Positions 1 to 8,236 of a stretch of DNA of 58,390 bases are shown here, piece after piece (the stretch's first letter is position 1; each line of letters begins with the position of its first letter). The stretch spans positions 1 through 58,390 of the forward strand of contig NZ_ASJC01000013.1 of the NCBI RefSeq assembly GCF_000691145.1, in the 5' to 3' direction. A program made the position numbers and the translations under genes. Below the pieces are notes generated by a model, which was not told the DNA's origin, searched no databases, and saw only the letters and a list, made by a program, of their open reading frames with translations. Source of the DNA: Bacillus altitudinis 41KF2b (GTDB taxonomy: Bacteria; Bacillota; Bacilli; Bacillales; Bacillaceae).

Positions 1-2
1 AT

Positions 3-689
3 AAAACGACTCAAGCCACGTCCGCCGCAGTAAGAGCGGTCGACATTTACAAGACATCACAGAAGTCTTTTGACGCCCTGAAAACATCTCAAAAAGGCTT
101 ATATGGACTCACCGCAACTAACGGCTTCAGCGAAGCGATTACGGGTCGAGATATGTTTGGAAATAAAGTCTCGAAAGAACAGCAGGAAGCGAGTATGAAT
201 GCGGCGCTTGGGATGCTTTTGCCGTTTGGGGCAAAAGGGTTTCATGGGAAGATGGGTGTAAAGAGTTCAGGTATACCTAATATTTCAAAAAGGCATGATG
301 AAATTGCTCATAAAAGTTATTATGGTAGAAAAGATTTTAGAATAAAGATAAATAGTGCAGTATATTCTCATCATGATAATAAGCATTTAAAGGCTAGAAC
401 TGCCGAAGAAGCGAAACGTTTTAGTGAAACCGGAAGACGAAATGCTCAATACCTACCTGAAATAAATAATAAAGTGATAGAAAAAGAAGCTCTTCAAAGA
501 GGGCATATCATTGATAATGGCAATAATAATTTTTACTTCATTTATGATACTGGTAAAGTTGTTGGTTATGATAATGGAAAATCTACTAGTTGGATTAGAG
601 GAGAACTAACGAGTGGTAATGTGTATCACGGTCATCCAATAGCTGGTGATAGATTAAATAAGTATTTAAACAAATTAGGAATAAAATAA
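3..689 (+). CDS. LXG-type polymorphic toxin, C-terminal part (5' end outside window)
   Basis: The frame is open from the left edge, so only the last 228 residues are visible and an internal ATG at 153 is not the true start. The segment reading EAITGRDMFGNKVSKEQQ is the pre-toxin TG linker that precedes the variable toxin domain in Bacillus LXG proteins exported by the type VII (Yuk/Ess) system. The toxin domain runs from about codon 90 of the visible part to the end. It holds a histidine-rich stretch (YSHHDNKH) and a C-terminal block, GKSTSWIRGEL followed by YHGHP. That pattern is compatible with a small nuclease, but I cannot name the toxin family. The base composition drops to AT-rich after about position 270, the usual boundary between a conserved carrier and an exchanged toxin tip. 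The gene 30 bp downstream is its likely immunity gene. Confidence 0.8.
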   Translation, partial: KTTQATSAAVRAVDIYKTSQKSFDALKTSQKGLYGLTATNGFSEAITGRDMFGNKVSKEQQEASMNAALGMLLPFGAKGFHGKMGVKSSGIPNISKRHDEIAHKSYYGRKDFRIKINSAVYSHHDNKHLKARTAEEAKRFSETGRRNAQYLPEINNKVIEKEALQRGHIIDNGNNNFYFIYDTGKVVGYDNGKSTSWIRGELTSGNVYHGHPIAGDRLNKYLNKLGIK

Positions 690-719
690 CTATAAAATTA
701 ACAAAGAGGTCGGATAAAG

Positions 720-1082
720 ATGAGAAAGCATGTGAAACTTGATATTCCGGAAGTAAACATTCATCCCTTGAGGATAACTGAAGGTTGGAATGTCCGTTAT
801 AATCATTTTTGGGAAATTGACCCTAGAAAGTTAGAAACAGAAGATGAAAGATGGTTTATGTTCACTGAAAGTTTGTTACAGCTTTATCATGAGAAATCAT
901 CAATAACATTGGACTTAGGTTGGTATCCCGATTTATCTTCAGATGGCAACTATCTTGTTCTAATAGTTAAAAATACAGATTGGGACAATCCTATTCAGGA
1001 GTTTAGCTCTGATGACTATAGCAAAGTGATAGATTTTATAGAATTTCATTTAAAAGAAATTACATCTAACTGGTGGAAATAA
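720..1082 (+). CDS. Putative immunity protein for the upstream toxin
   Basis: A 120-residue acidic cytoplasmic protein with no signal peptide, starting at ATG 720 after the ribosome binding site AGAGG. It follows the toxin gene directly on the same strand. The core reads LDLGWYPDLSSDG, then LVLIVKNTDWDNPI, ending in an amphipathic helix (SKVIDFIEFHLKEI). This alternation of strands with a DWDNP turn resembles CDI/CdiI-type immunity proteins as I remember them, but the family is not certain. Size, acidity, AT-rich codon use like the toxin tip, and position are the main arguments for immunity. Confidence 0.6.
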   Translation: MRKHVKLDIPEVNIHPLRITEGWNVRYNHFWEIDPRKLETEDERWFMFTESLLQLYHEKSSITLDLGWYPDLSSDGNYLVLIVKNTDWDNPIQEFSSDDYSKVIDFIEFHLKEITSNWWK

Positions 1083-1221
1083 AACTGTATGTATTTCTAC
1101 GAGGTTAATAAGGCTAGTGCTTCTCTGTTTTGCCGTTTCTATGGTGGTGGTCTTATAATGAATAAAAACCAAACAATGCTTAAAAAGAAAAATATGTGGA
1201 ACCATCATTGGAGCATTAAAA

Positions 1222-1610
1222 ATGTATATAGAACTGGATAAACTTTTATCCGCTGATAAATACTAGTAAGTGAGATACTCTTGTATTTTAGCCTAAACGA
1301 TTGGGAAGAACTATCAAAACAGGTACTCAATAAACTAATAGAGTGGCAGCGAAAAATTGCGTACTGTCTCGATAATGAGTGCAATGAATATGAGTTTCAT
1401 ATTTTATTGGATTTGCTGAATACTAATGATGCGGAATTATTTGAGATTTGTATTGATACATTAAGAAGTTATCCTATTGAAGAGGGTAAAAAAATAGTAC
1501 TGAAACATCCTCAGATTACAGAACGTATAAATCAAATGTTGACTACTACTGCGAACCTACCAGCAAAGACAGTTCTTCGAGATTTCATTTCAAAAATACA
1601 TTCAAATTAG
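1222..1610 (+). pseudogene. Broken immunity-like gene (frameshifted 5' end)
   Basis: A well-spaced GGAG precedes ATG 1222, which opens a frame reading MYIELDKLLSADKY that stops at 1264-1266. From about 1260 another frame is open and codes for about 110 residues up to 1610 (FSLNDWEELSKQVLNK..., helical, acidic). The only in-frame start there is a TTG at 1281 without a ribosome binding site. The simplest reading is one immunity-type gene with a frameshift near 1266. The alternative is a real short gene starting at TTG 1281. Function is not recognised; all-helical immunity proteins of similar size are common behind LXG toxins. Confidence 0.45.
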
Positions 1611-1944
1611 TCCGTTATTGCTGAAATTTAATGATGAAATAAGATCTTGATTGGTTTTATACTGATCAAGATTATTTAATTTACACTGATGAAAAATGTC
1701 ACATTGTAAAAAGAGTAAGTAGGAATGTATTTATTCGGGATTTTAAACAACATAAGATTCATTATTACGTACATGTAATTATACAAAGTCCCCATTTATA
1801 TTGATTTCCTAGATTTATATCCGGAAATTTTGAAAAAAAGCATAGTTATCTAGAAATCAGTTCATTCCACCGTGTAGCCTGGTGGAATTTTCAAGGGGGA
1901 GATGTCTAGAGAGCAATGTTTATACGCCTTGTGGAGGTGCTCCT
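1611..1944 (+). other. Gap with gene remnant and a terminator-like hairpin
   Basis: Between 1641 and 1803 a frame without any start codon codes for about 53 residues beginning DLDWFYTDQDYLIYTDEKCH; it looks like a decayed immunity gene fragment. At 1864-1888 the arms ATTCCACC and GGTGGAAT form a hairpin followed by TTTTC, a plausible weak terminator before the next gene. Nothing else is clear. Confidence 0.4.
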
Positions 1945-2421
1945 ATGAATAATAAAGGAAAAACAAAAATCGAAACCTTAAAAAGAAAAAGCAGAAGAAA
2001 GCACTTAATAAACGAATTAAGCTATATGACACTTCCAGAACCCCCTTTTTTGGAGGTCGAAGAGAATCAATTTTTTTGTCAGAAGGTATTTACTTTCCTG
2101 CAATCGAGAGAACATAAAAGTCAAATACATGGAGACAACTATCTAGAGCATATTGAAAAGTCTACACAAATGTTAAATGAAATGGTCGGGAGGATAAAAG
2201 AGACTCCTGAACAAGGGAGATTGCTTTTTTTCCGAGATCATGAAATTGAAGCGCTTTTAGTGAATGTGGATGAAGTGTTTCATCATTTAAATCAACTTCT
2301 TGAGCAAACCAAATTTTTAAGTGGATACGGAGATTTCATTTTAATAGCAGAGGATTTTCATTTTGGATTATGCATAGAGCGTACAGAATATTTTTATGAG
2401 TTTAGTTTTTGGGGAATGTGA
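1945..2421 (+). CDS. Small acidic protein, possible orphan immunity protein
   Basis: I chose ATG 1945 because GGAGGTG lies just ahead of it; a longer frame back to 1882 has no ribosome binding site. The 158-residue product has a basic N-terminus (MNNKGKTKIETLKRKSRRK), then an acidic helical middle and an aromatic C-terminus (FGLCIERTEYFYEFSFWGM). The tail resembles small proteins of the Yxi type found behind the wapA and LXG toxin genes of B. subtilis, but that is only a resemblance. Position at the end of the toxin/immunity cluster and AT-rich codon use support an orphan immunity role. No catalytic motif is visible. Confidence 0.5.
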   Translation: MNNKGKTKIETLKRKSRRKHLINELSYMTLPEPPFLEVEENQFFCQKVFTFLQSREHKSQIHGDNYLEHIEKSTQMLNEMVGRIKETPEQGRLLFFRDHEIEALLVNVDEVFHHLNQLLEQTKFLSGYGDFILIAEDFHFGLCIERTEYFYEFSFWGM

Positions 2422-2710
2422 GTTTAGATCAAGCTTCATTTCAAAAAATGACAGGGATTTTTCTCTATAACCATTTCCCTCAAATTTAAGCAATTCACTA
2501 TCATTACCTTTCACATTCATATAAAATAAGAGCTAGTGAAAATTTGAAGAGATGCTTGATAAATGAAGGGCATGTAAGCTGTGAGCTGCATGAAATGATG
2601 AGATGTTTCAAGTACGTGAAGGTTGCAAAGCTGTTTCTCCTCACGCATGAATCTTGTAAGCGTAACCATTATTTGTCACTTCATTGCAATGTGTTGAGGG
2701 GTGTGTCAGC
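2422..2710 (+). other. Intergenic region upstream of MFS gene
   Basis: About 290 bp with no convincing gene, strong hairpin or promoter that I could recognise. It contains short imperfect inverted stretches around 2570-2640, such as GAGCTGCATG and TTCAAGTACGTGAAG, which could belong to an operator. Confidence 0.3.
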
Positions 2711-3904
2711 ATGAGGAATCCGTATTTGAGAACGGCTTCTAGTCTTTATATCAATTATTTTTTATTAGGTATGGTCAATATTATTTTGGCTTCTAATATG
2801 CCATTTTTGATCAAACAATTAGATACAAATAGTGCGGGGATAAGTTATATGATCTCTGCACTCGGTATTGGCAGGGTGCTCACGTATGGTCTATCGGGCG
2901 TACTGTCAGATCGTTTTGGACGAAAGCCGGTCATTTTGGTTTCGGGGGTGCTGATGGCAGTGTTCCTCATTGGAATCCCATTGTCTCCGAATTATCAAAT
3001 CGCGTTTGCGTTTGCGATTTTGGCAGGGGTGGCGAATTCGGCGATGGATGCAGGGACGTATCCGGCTTTAATGGAAGCTTTTCCTCAAAACTCGGGATCT
3101 GCAAATGTGATGGTGAAGGCGTTTATTTCGATTGGGGCGACCATTCTGCCGCTCGCTATTTTCTTTTTAGCAGAGCATGATCTGTTTTATGGATTTGCGT
3201 TTTATTTACCTGCTTTTATTTATTTAGTGAATGTGATCATGCTGTGGACATTGCCATTTCCGAATCATCGCAAGGTGGAGCAAGTTCAGGTGACGGAGCA
3301 TGATGGACTTCCGCGCTTCTCATCAGAGCCTACGTTTTGGAGAGAAGGGGTCGCACTGATTGTGATCAGTTTTACATCAAATGGTCTGTACGCCTTGCCG
3401 CAAATTTGGCTGCCTACGTACGGTGAGGAAATTTTGGGGATGGCTTCTGGCAGTGCTGTGAAGCTGCTTAGTTACTATAGCATGGGCGGTTTGCTGTCTG
3501 TCTTATTGCTCGCATTTCTTTTGCGCCGCATTGTTCGTCCGGTCACCGTGCTGCTACTCTATCCGATTATTACATTAGCCTCTATCTGTGTGCTATTGGT
3601 CGTGAAGTCTCCAGTCATCGGGACCGTCAATGCATTTGTATTGGGCTTTTCAACAGCTGGTGTCTTTCAGCTGACGTTAACCGTAATGGCTGAGTTCTTC
3701 TGGAAAAACAAAGGGACGATGACAGGAATTATCTCAACAGCAGGCGGAGTGTCCGCCATTGTGATTCCGGTCGTCACTGGTTTGATCGAAACCCACTCGA
3801 CGATTTTACAAATCTTTATATTTGATGCGGGTGTGGCTGTTGTTGCGATCATCGGGGCGATGTATATCCTTTATCGATATCGCCGTGTGATGATACACGA
3901 ATAA
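2711..3904 (+). CDS. MFS transporter, YdiM/YdiN-like
   Basis: A 397-residue membrane protein with about 12 hydrophobic segments. Start ATG 2711 follows TTGAGGGG; an upstream TTG at 2684 is less likely. The loop after TM2 reads SGVLSDRFGRKPVIL, the classic MFS motif between TM2 and TM3. The protein is clearly paralogous to the one encoded at 4871-6052: both begin MRNPYLRTAS / MKNPYIKSSL and share YPALMEAFP / YPALTESFP. In enterobacteria, relatives (YdiM, YdiN) sit beside ydiB in a shikimate/quinate cluster, and here a YdiB-like gene is adjacent on the other strand. Substrate is inferred as an aromatic or quinate-like acid, not proven. It converges on the ydiB-like gene across a shared terminator. 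Confidence 0.8.
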   Translation: MRNPYLRTASSLYINYFLLGMVNIILASNMPFLIKQLDTNSAGISYMISALGIGRVLTYGLSGVLSDRFGRKPVILVSGVLMAVFLIGIPLSPNYQIAFAFAILAGVANSAMDAGTYPALMEAFPQNSGSANVMVKAFISIGATILPLAIFFLAEHDLFYGFAFYLPAFIYLVNVIMLWTLPFPNHRKVEQVQVTEHDGLPRFSSEPTFWREGVALIVISFTSNGLYALPQIWLPTYGEEILGMASGSAVKLLSYYSMGGLLSVLLLAFLLRRIVRPVTVLLLYPIITLASICVLLVVKSPVIGTVNAFVLGFSTAGVFQLTLTVMAEFFWKNKGTMTGIISTAGGVSAIVIPVVTGLIETHSTILQIFIFDAGVAVVAIIGAMYILYRYRRVMIHE

Positions 3905-3940
3905 AAAAGACGACTTCCAAAGCGGAGGTCGTCTTTTTTA
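3904..3940. terminator. Bidirectional terminator between MFS and ydiB-like genes
   Basis: AAAAGACGAC..TCC and its complement GGAGGTCGTCTTTTTT form a strong hairpin with A- and T-runs on either side, suiting both converging genes. Confidence 0.85.
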
Positions 3941-3950
3941 TGTGTTTCGT

Positions 3951-4852
3951 TTAGAAACGGTCATTTTCAAATAGAATTTGTTTCACTTGTTCAACCGGCA
4001 TATCCTCGCCAGTAAAGAGTTTGTACGCAAGGGCACCTTGCCATAGCATCATGCCAAGACCGTTAATCGTTTTGGCACCCGCTTCTTGTGCTTGAGCAAG
4101 AAGTTTTGTTTTTTGCGGGTTGTAGACGACATCTGTCACGATTAAGTCTTTGCGTAATACATCAAGTGTATCGTCAATAATGCTGAGCTCATCTAATGGT
4201 TTCATGCCAAGGCTTGTCCCGTTTGCTAAGATCGCACTTTCAGCTACTTCACGACGGAAAGCGTCTTTGTCTTCAAGTGGGAAGATATTCGCTTTGACAC
4301 CGAATGATTTCATTTCGTTGTTGATGTAATTTACATTTTCTTCTGCTTGAACAAAGTATTGATCATTACGAGCAAAAATACTAATTTCACGAATACCTGA
4401 TTGTGCAAGCTGAATGGCGATCGGTGTTGCAGCGCCGCCAGATCCAACAAGTGTAACCTTTTGTCCAGCTAATTCAACGCCATGTTCAATTAAGTTTCTT
4501 ACGTAACCAAGACCATCTGTGTTGTAGCCAACCAGCTTGCCATCTTTGTTCACAACTGTGTTGCTTGCGCGAGTATATTTTGCAGAATCATCTAGTTCAT
4601 CTAAGTAATCGAGCACTTTCATTTTGTTCGGCATGGATACGTTAAATCCAGCTGCACCCATTGCTTTCATCCCGTTTACTGCTGCTTCTAGTTCATCATT
4701 TCCTACCTCAAAAGCAAGGTAAGCATAGTTGATTCCTGTTAGTGTAGGCCAAGGTTGTGCATCCGTGGTGACAGGCTGTGCCCGATTGGTGTTGCAAGAA
4801 GACCGACTAATTTTGTTTTTCCATCAATATTACGTTCATGTATGTTTGTCAT
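3951..4852 (-). pseudogene. YdiB-type shikimate/quinate dehydrogenase, frameshifted
   Basis: The gene starts at ATG 4852-4850 after AAGGAGA. It reads MTNIHERNIDGKTKLVG, then LLATPIGHSLSPRMHN, the substrate-binding SxS region of the AroE/YdiB family, and then hits a stop near 4740. Shifting frame there restores TGINYAYLAFEVGNDELEAA and the rest of the enzyme to 3951. The restored part has NVSMPNK with the catalytic lysine (YdiB type; AroE usually has NVTxPxK), ASNTVV, GYNTDG, a GSGGAATP nucleotide-binding turn, and GLGMMLWQGA near the end. One base has been lost (or two gained) around 4741-4750. As it stands only a 239-residue protein lacking the N-terminal substrate domain could be made. The enzyme would oxidise shikimate or quinate using NAD(P). 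A sequencing error remains possible. Confidence 0.8.
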
Positions 4853-4870
4853 GATTGACATCTCCTTTAA

Positions 4871-6052
4871 TTATCTAAACAATTTTTTCATGCGTCGTAA
4901 AACAAAGACTGCTAACAATACGCTGATGACCGCAATGATCATATCGAAGAATAAAGTCATTTTAATATCGTACGTGCTAACGAGTCCGCTTGTAATAAGC
5001 GGAACAAGGATAAACGCTGAGCTTGCCGCAATGTTGACATATGATGAAGCTGTTGCTTTGTTTGTAGGGAATAATTTCATCATAATACTCATCGCCAACT
5101 GGAAAATGCCGGCTGTAAATAATCCTAAGAAAAAGGTACTAACAATGACAATGCCGTATGTTTCGATTTGAAATAGTGAAAGCATGGCAAGGAATGCCCC
5201 GATTGGGTAAATAATAGCGACCATAATTGGTGAAATGAATTTATCTAATACGATTGAAAGCAATAGAACAGATACGAGTGCACCAATACTAAAATAAGAA
5301 AGAAGCTGCGTCGCTTGTCCTGAGCCAAGCCCAATCAATTTCAACCCGAGCTGTGGAAGCCAAGTTTGCCATACGACAAATAATGCAGTAGACGTGAATC
5401 CCATAAGTACAACAGCTAAACCTTCACCAAACATTTTCGGTTCTTCCTTCATTTGCTCTTGAACGGGAAGATCGTTTTGAGAAGCCGTTTGCTTATGATT
5501 TGGGAACGGCATAAAGATCAAGTAAATGCCTACAAGTAAATAAAGAAGTCCTAGACCAAAGAATGCCCAGCCCCAGAAGATGTCATGTGCAATAAGGAAT
5601 GCCAAGATAAATGGAAGAACAGTCGCACCAATTGATACAGACGCCTTCACTAATACAGAAGCTGAACTTGCTTTTTTAGGAAATGACTCTGTCAAAGCAG
5701 GATATGTCCCTGAATCAAGCAATGAGTTTGCAATCCCTGCGGAAATGGCAAAAATGAAAGCCAATGTATAATTGGTCGTCGTTGGAATCCCAATTAAGAA
5801 TAATAAGTAAAGAAAGTTACCTGTAATAATGACAGGTTTTCGCCCCCAGCTGTCTGCCAGCCTACCAGAGAAAAAGAGAGCAATTAATTTACCGATACCG
5901 ATTGCTGATACAAGCAAGCTGATTTTTGGAATATCTACATGGTAGCGTTCAGATAAGCTTTCCATGTTTGATGCCACAATAATATTGATCATGCCTAGCA
6001 TGAAATAGTTTAAGTACATGCCAAGTGATGATTTAATGTATGGATTTTTCAT
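4871..6052 (-). CDS. MFS transporter, YdiN-like, in operon with ydiB-like gene
   Basis: A 393-residue, 12-segment MFS protein. It has SGRLADSWGRKPVII between TM2 and TM3 and a hydrophilic central loop (QTASQNDLPVQEQMKEEPK). It is the paralogue of the transporter at 2711-3904. The stop lies only 18 bp ahead of the ydiB-like start, so the two form an operon. The likely job is import of the quinate- or shikimate-like substrate of that enzyme; this is inferred from the enterobacterial ydiN-ydiB arrangement. With its partner enzyme frameshifted the transporter may be orphaned, and the second paralogue across the enzyme gene would be redundant. Confidence 0.8.
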   Translation of the reverse strand: MKNPYIKSSLGMYLNYFMLGMINIIVASNMESLSERYHVDIPKISLLVSAIGIGKLIALFFSGRLADSWGRKPVIITGNFLYLLFLIGIPTTTNYTLAFIFAISAGIANSLLDSGTYPALTESFPKKASSASVLVKASVSIGATVLPFILAFLIAHDIFWGWAFFGLGLLYLLVGIYLIFMPFPNHKQTASQNDLPVQEQMKEEPKMFGEGLAVVLMGFTSTALFVVWQTWLPQLGLKLIGLGSGQATQLLSYFSIGALVSVLLLSIVLDKFISPIMVAIIYPIGAFLAMLSLFQIETYGIVIVSTFFLGLFTAGIFQLAMSIMMKLFPTNKATASSYVNIAASSAFILVPLITSGLVSTYDIKMTLFFDMIIAVISVLLAVFVLRRMKKLFR

Positions 6053-6456
6053 GTTCCCACTCCTATATTTGAAACCCTGTTCGGGCCAAATTCTTGTTAC
6101 CCTTTGTTATTTCCTTAAACGTAAATAATATTAAGTCCATCACAACACCCCTTGTGTGATTGATGAAAAAATAATGAATATTCATCTGTTCTTCAAATAA
6201 GTACATCGTTCTACTAAATAATTAAAAATAATAACAGTTATCATAAGTTGATGGACTTCCTCGATTTGATCAGAATCAAAAGATCCATCTTTAACTGTAG
6301 TTGATATCATAAATAACGATATGTTCACAAAAGGTATAACGATATACTAAAAGAAGCAACGAGATAAATATACTCCTGCGTTTAAAATGTGTCAAGTTTA
6401 TGACTTTGCGATTTAAAAAAAGAAAAATGTAATAAAGAAATAGTTGACTTGCTCAA
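6053..6456 (-). other. Long intergenic region upstream of MFS gene
   Basis: About 400 AT-rich bp without a convincing gene. Two direct copies of ATAACGATAT lie at about 6315 and 6338, near two DNA turns apart, and could be a regulator site for the divergent or downstream genes. No clear promoter was identified. Confidence 0.35.
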
Positions 6457-6464
6457 TAAAAAAA

Positions 6465-6487
6465 GGAGAATCGCTTTGCAATTCTCC
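6465..6487. terminator. Terminator hairpin, distal copy, at left flank of repeat copy 1
   Basis: The hairpin GGAGAATCGC..GCAATTCTCC is repeated exactly at 6670-6692. On the minus strand this copy is followed by a run of eight T, so it is the functional end of the lacI-type transcript. Confidence 0.75.
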
Positions 6488-6491
6488 TTTC

Positions 6492-6666
6492 AGCGTGTAG
6501 ACAAACCCTCGCATTCTTTGTCAGTCCTGCGCTCCGGTGCTCACGAATGTCAAATTCGCTCTGCTCCGGTGCTCGTCCTTCCTAGACTGCAAAGGTTTTC
6601 TATCACGCTGAAAAGAAGACAAAGGGCTAAAATCAAGTTCATTTTAGCCCTTTGTCAACAATCTGA
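6492..6666 (+). repeat. Structured dispersed repeat, copy 1
   Basis: About 175 bp, nearly identical to 54957-55132. The first 120 bp fold on themselves: AGCGTG pairs with CACGCT, AAACC with GGTTT, CTTTG and CAGTC with GACTG and CAAAG, then GCTCCGGTGC with a second GCTCCGGTGC (two T-T mismatches), and CGAAT with ATTCG around a five-base loop. A second, perfect 16-bp hairpin follows at 6618-6656. A 118-codon frame across it on the plus strand is spurious. The element lies between two copies of the same terminator hairpin. It may be a MITE-like element or a structured RNA; I do not recognise a named family. Confidence 0.85.
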
Positions 6667-6669
6667 AAG

Positions 6670-6692
6670 GGAGAATCGCTTTGCAATTCTCC
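6670..6692. terminator. Terminator hairpin, gene-proximal copy, at right flank of repeat copy 1
   Basis: Exact copy of the hairpin at 6465-6487, just beyond the stop codon of the LacI-family gene. On the minus strand only CTTTC follows, so it lacks a good U-tract. Confidence 0.7.
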
Positions 6693-6701
6693 TTTTCATG
6701 A

Positions 6702-7718
6702 TCATGTCGAGGTTTCTCGAATATGAAGTTGAGGCTTTAATATCAATCGCTGCAGTTCTTCATCCTGCTCGTTCATTTTATGATACAAAAGGTTGGCTGC
6801 TTTGACTCCAATGGATCGTGGAAATGATGAGACTGTGGTGAGCGGCGGGTGATACATCTCCGCTTCAGGGATGTTATCGAATCCAACTACATCAATGTCT
6901 TCACCAGGCTTGATGTCACGCGCTGCCAATTCTTGAATCACCCCAAACGCCACTAAATCACTGAAGCAAAAAATAGCAGTAGGTGGTTCGGGAAGGTCAA
7001 TCACTTGGGCAAGGGCTTCTTTCCCGCCTTCACGGGTAGGTACCATATCGATAATAAGAGATTCATCCATCGTCAGGTCTTCATCATCATGGGCTCTTTT
7101 GAACCCTTTCATCCGTTCAATCCAAGTCGAGGAGGATTTGACTCCGCCTAAGAAAGCGATGCGGCGATGCCCTTTTTGAAGAAGATGACGCACCGCCATC
7201 CAAGTACCTTGTTCATAATCAACGCCGACATAATCACAATGGACATCTGCTAATTCACGATTTGCCAATACTTTTGGTGTGCGAATGTTGTTTAATTGTT
7301 TCACCGTTCGTGTCGAGCTCTTCGATGCTGGATTTAAGATGATTCCACCCACTCGGTGCTCTACCATTGTGGAGATGAGACGCTCCTGCTTATCTACACT
7401 ATCAAAGGTTGTCCCAAGTAAAACGGTATAGCCAAGTGATTCAAGTGTGGTTTGCACACCAATTAAAAATTCAGAAATAAAGGTGTTTGAAATATCCGTG
7501 ACGATCACACCCACAATATTTGAACTTTTCGACCGCATGTTGGCAGCGACGCGATCGTACACGTATCCCAAATCCTCCATGGATTGCAGCACTTTTTTCC
7601 GGGTGGCTTCAGAGATCCTAGGGTTGTTGCGAACAACGAGTGAGGCCGTTGAAGTCGATACACCGGCATGCCGAGCGACTTCTTGTAATGTCACACGCTG
7701 TTTGTTCATTTTTTTCAT
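6702..7718 (-). CDS. LacI/GalR family transcriptional regulator
   Basis: A 338-residue repressor. The N-terminal helix-turn-helix reads VTLQEVARHAGVSTSTASL followed by the hinge-helix region (RKKVLQSMEDLGYVYDRVA). A periplasmic-binding-like effector domain spans about residues 65-335, with GVIVTDISN at its start and GFDNIPEAEMYHPPLTTV, the typical late LacI motif. The start ATG follows GGTGAAG. The effector is unknown. It could control the MFS/ydiB genes downstream on the same strand, but those are separated by the repeat and 400 bp, so this is a guess. Confidence 0.85.
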   Translation of the reverse strand: MKKMNKQRVTLQEVARHAGVSTSTASLVVRNNPRISEATRKKVLQSMEDLGYVYDRVAANMRSKSSNIVGVIVTDISNTFISEFLIGVQTTLESLGYTVLLGTTFDSVDKQERLISTMVEHRVGGIILNPASKSSTRTVKQLNNIRTPKVLANRELADVHCDYVGVDYEQGTWMAVRHLLQKGHRRIAFLGGVKSSSTWIERMKGFKRAHDDEDLTMDESLIIDMVPTREGGKEALAQVIDLPEPPTAIFCFSDLVAFGVIQELAARDIKPGEDIDVVGFDNIPEAEMYHPPLTTVSSFPRSIGVKAANLLYHKMNEQDEELQRLILKPQLHIRETST

Positions 7719-7891
7719 TTGTCTTCACCAACTTCATTGGATTGCCTAACTATGGTTCATCATCAAGATGGATGTCTCCACCAAACTAGCCGAACATTCT
7801 TTGTTTCATTATACCTTAATCAAGGGGTGTTGATGAAGTGATGTCATATCGGCTTCAGATAAGGAGGAAACAACATCTTAAAAGATTACCA

Positions 7892-7920
7892 TTGACAGCT
7901 TTCTTTTAGAGGCGTAAAAT
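7892..7920 (+). promoter_or_regulatory. Sigma-A-type promoter of the glycine riboswitch operon
   Basis: TTGACA at 7892-7897 and TAAAAT at 7915-7920 are separated by 17 bp, about 80 bp ahead of the aptamer. Confidence 0.75.
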
Positions 7921-8000
7921 ATAAAATTATTCAGAAATAGCAACATTTAAAGTAAATATCGAAGGCTATGATTGCTGTGGGTCACACTATGGCAGGAGCA

Positions 8001-8072
8001 GCTTCTGGAGAGACCGCATGTATGTGCGGCGCCGAAGGGTTCACAATCTCAGGCAAAAGGACAGAAGAGTAC
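8001..8072 (+). promoter_or_regulatory. Glycine riboswitch aptamer (single)
   Basis: The sequence has the conserved glycine aptamer blocks in order: CTTCTGGAGAGACC, GCGCCGAAGG, and CTCAGGCAAAAGGACAG, closed by AGAAG pairing with CTTCT. Only one full aptamer is visible; the usual tandem partner is missing. About 60 bp of structured-looking sequence upstream may hold the partial 'ghost' aptamer known for singletons. A terminator follows, so the switch should act on transcription of the permease gene; in this family glycine binding normally turns expression on or off depending on the terminator arrangement. Confidence 0.9.
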
Positions 8073-8146
8073 GAAATATTGTATTTGTGATGCATGGATC
8101 ATACTGTGTATTGCTTTTCTCTATTTTGCTATTCTTTTATGACCGT

Positions 8147-8176
8147 GAGATTGGAGCGCATCCAATCTCTTTTTTT
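8147..8176 (+). terminator. Intrinsic terminator of the glycine riboswitch
   Basis: GAGATTGGA and TCCAATCTC form a stable hairpin followed by seven T, placed between the aptamer and the permease start. Confidence 0.85.
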
Positions 8177-8236
8177 ATGGACTTTTTGAGAGTTCATTAT
8201 TTCAGTATAGGATCGTGTCGTAGGAGGGTGTTGAAA

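Noticed and set aside
4755..5171. 138-codon plus-strand frame
   Set aside because: It is antisense to the ydiB-like and MFS genes and mirrors their membrane codons.
6449..6805. 118-codon open frame on the plus strand
   Set aside because: It runs through the structured repeat and terminator hairpins, has low-complexity basic composition and no homologous features.
8018..8236. N-terminal extension of the permease
   Set aside because: The region is the glycine riboswitch and its terminator; a good ribosome binding site precedes TTG 8237.
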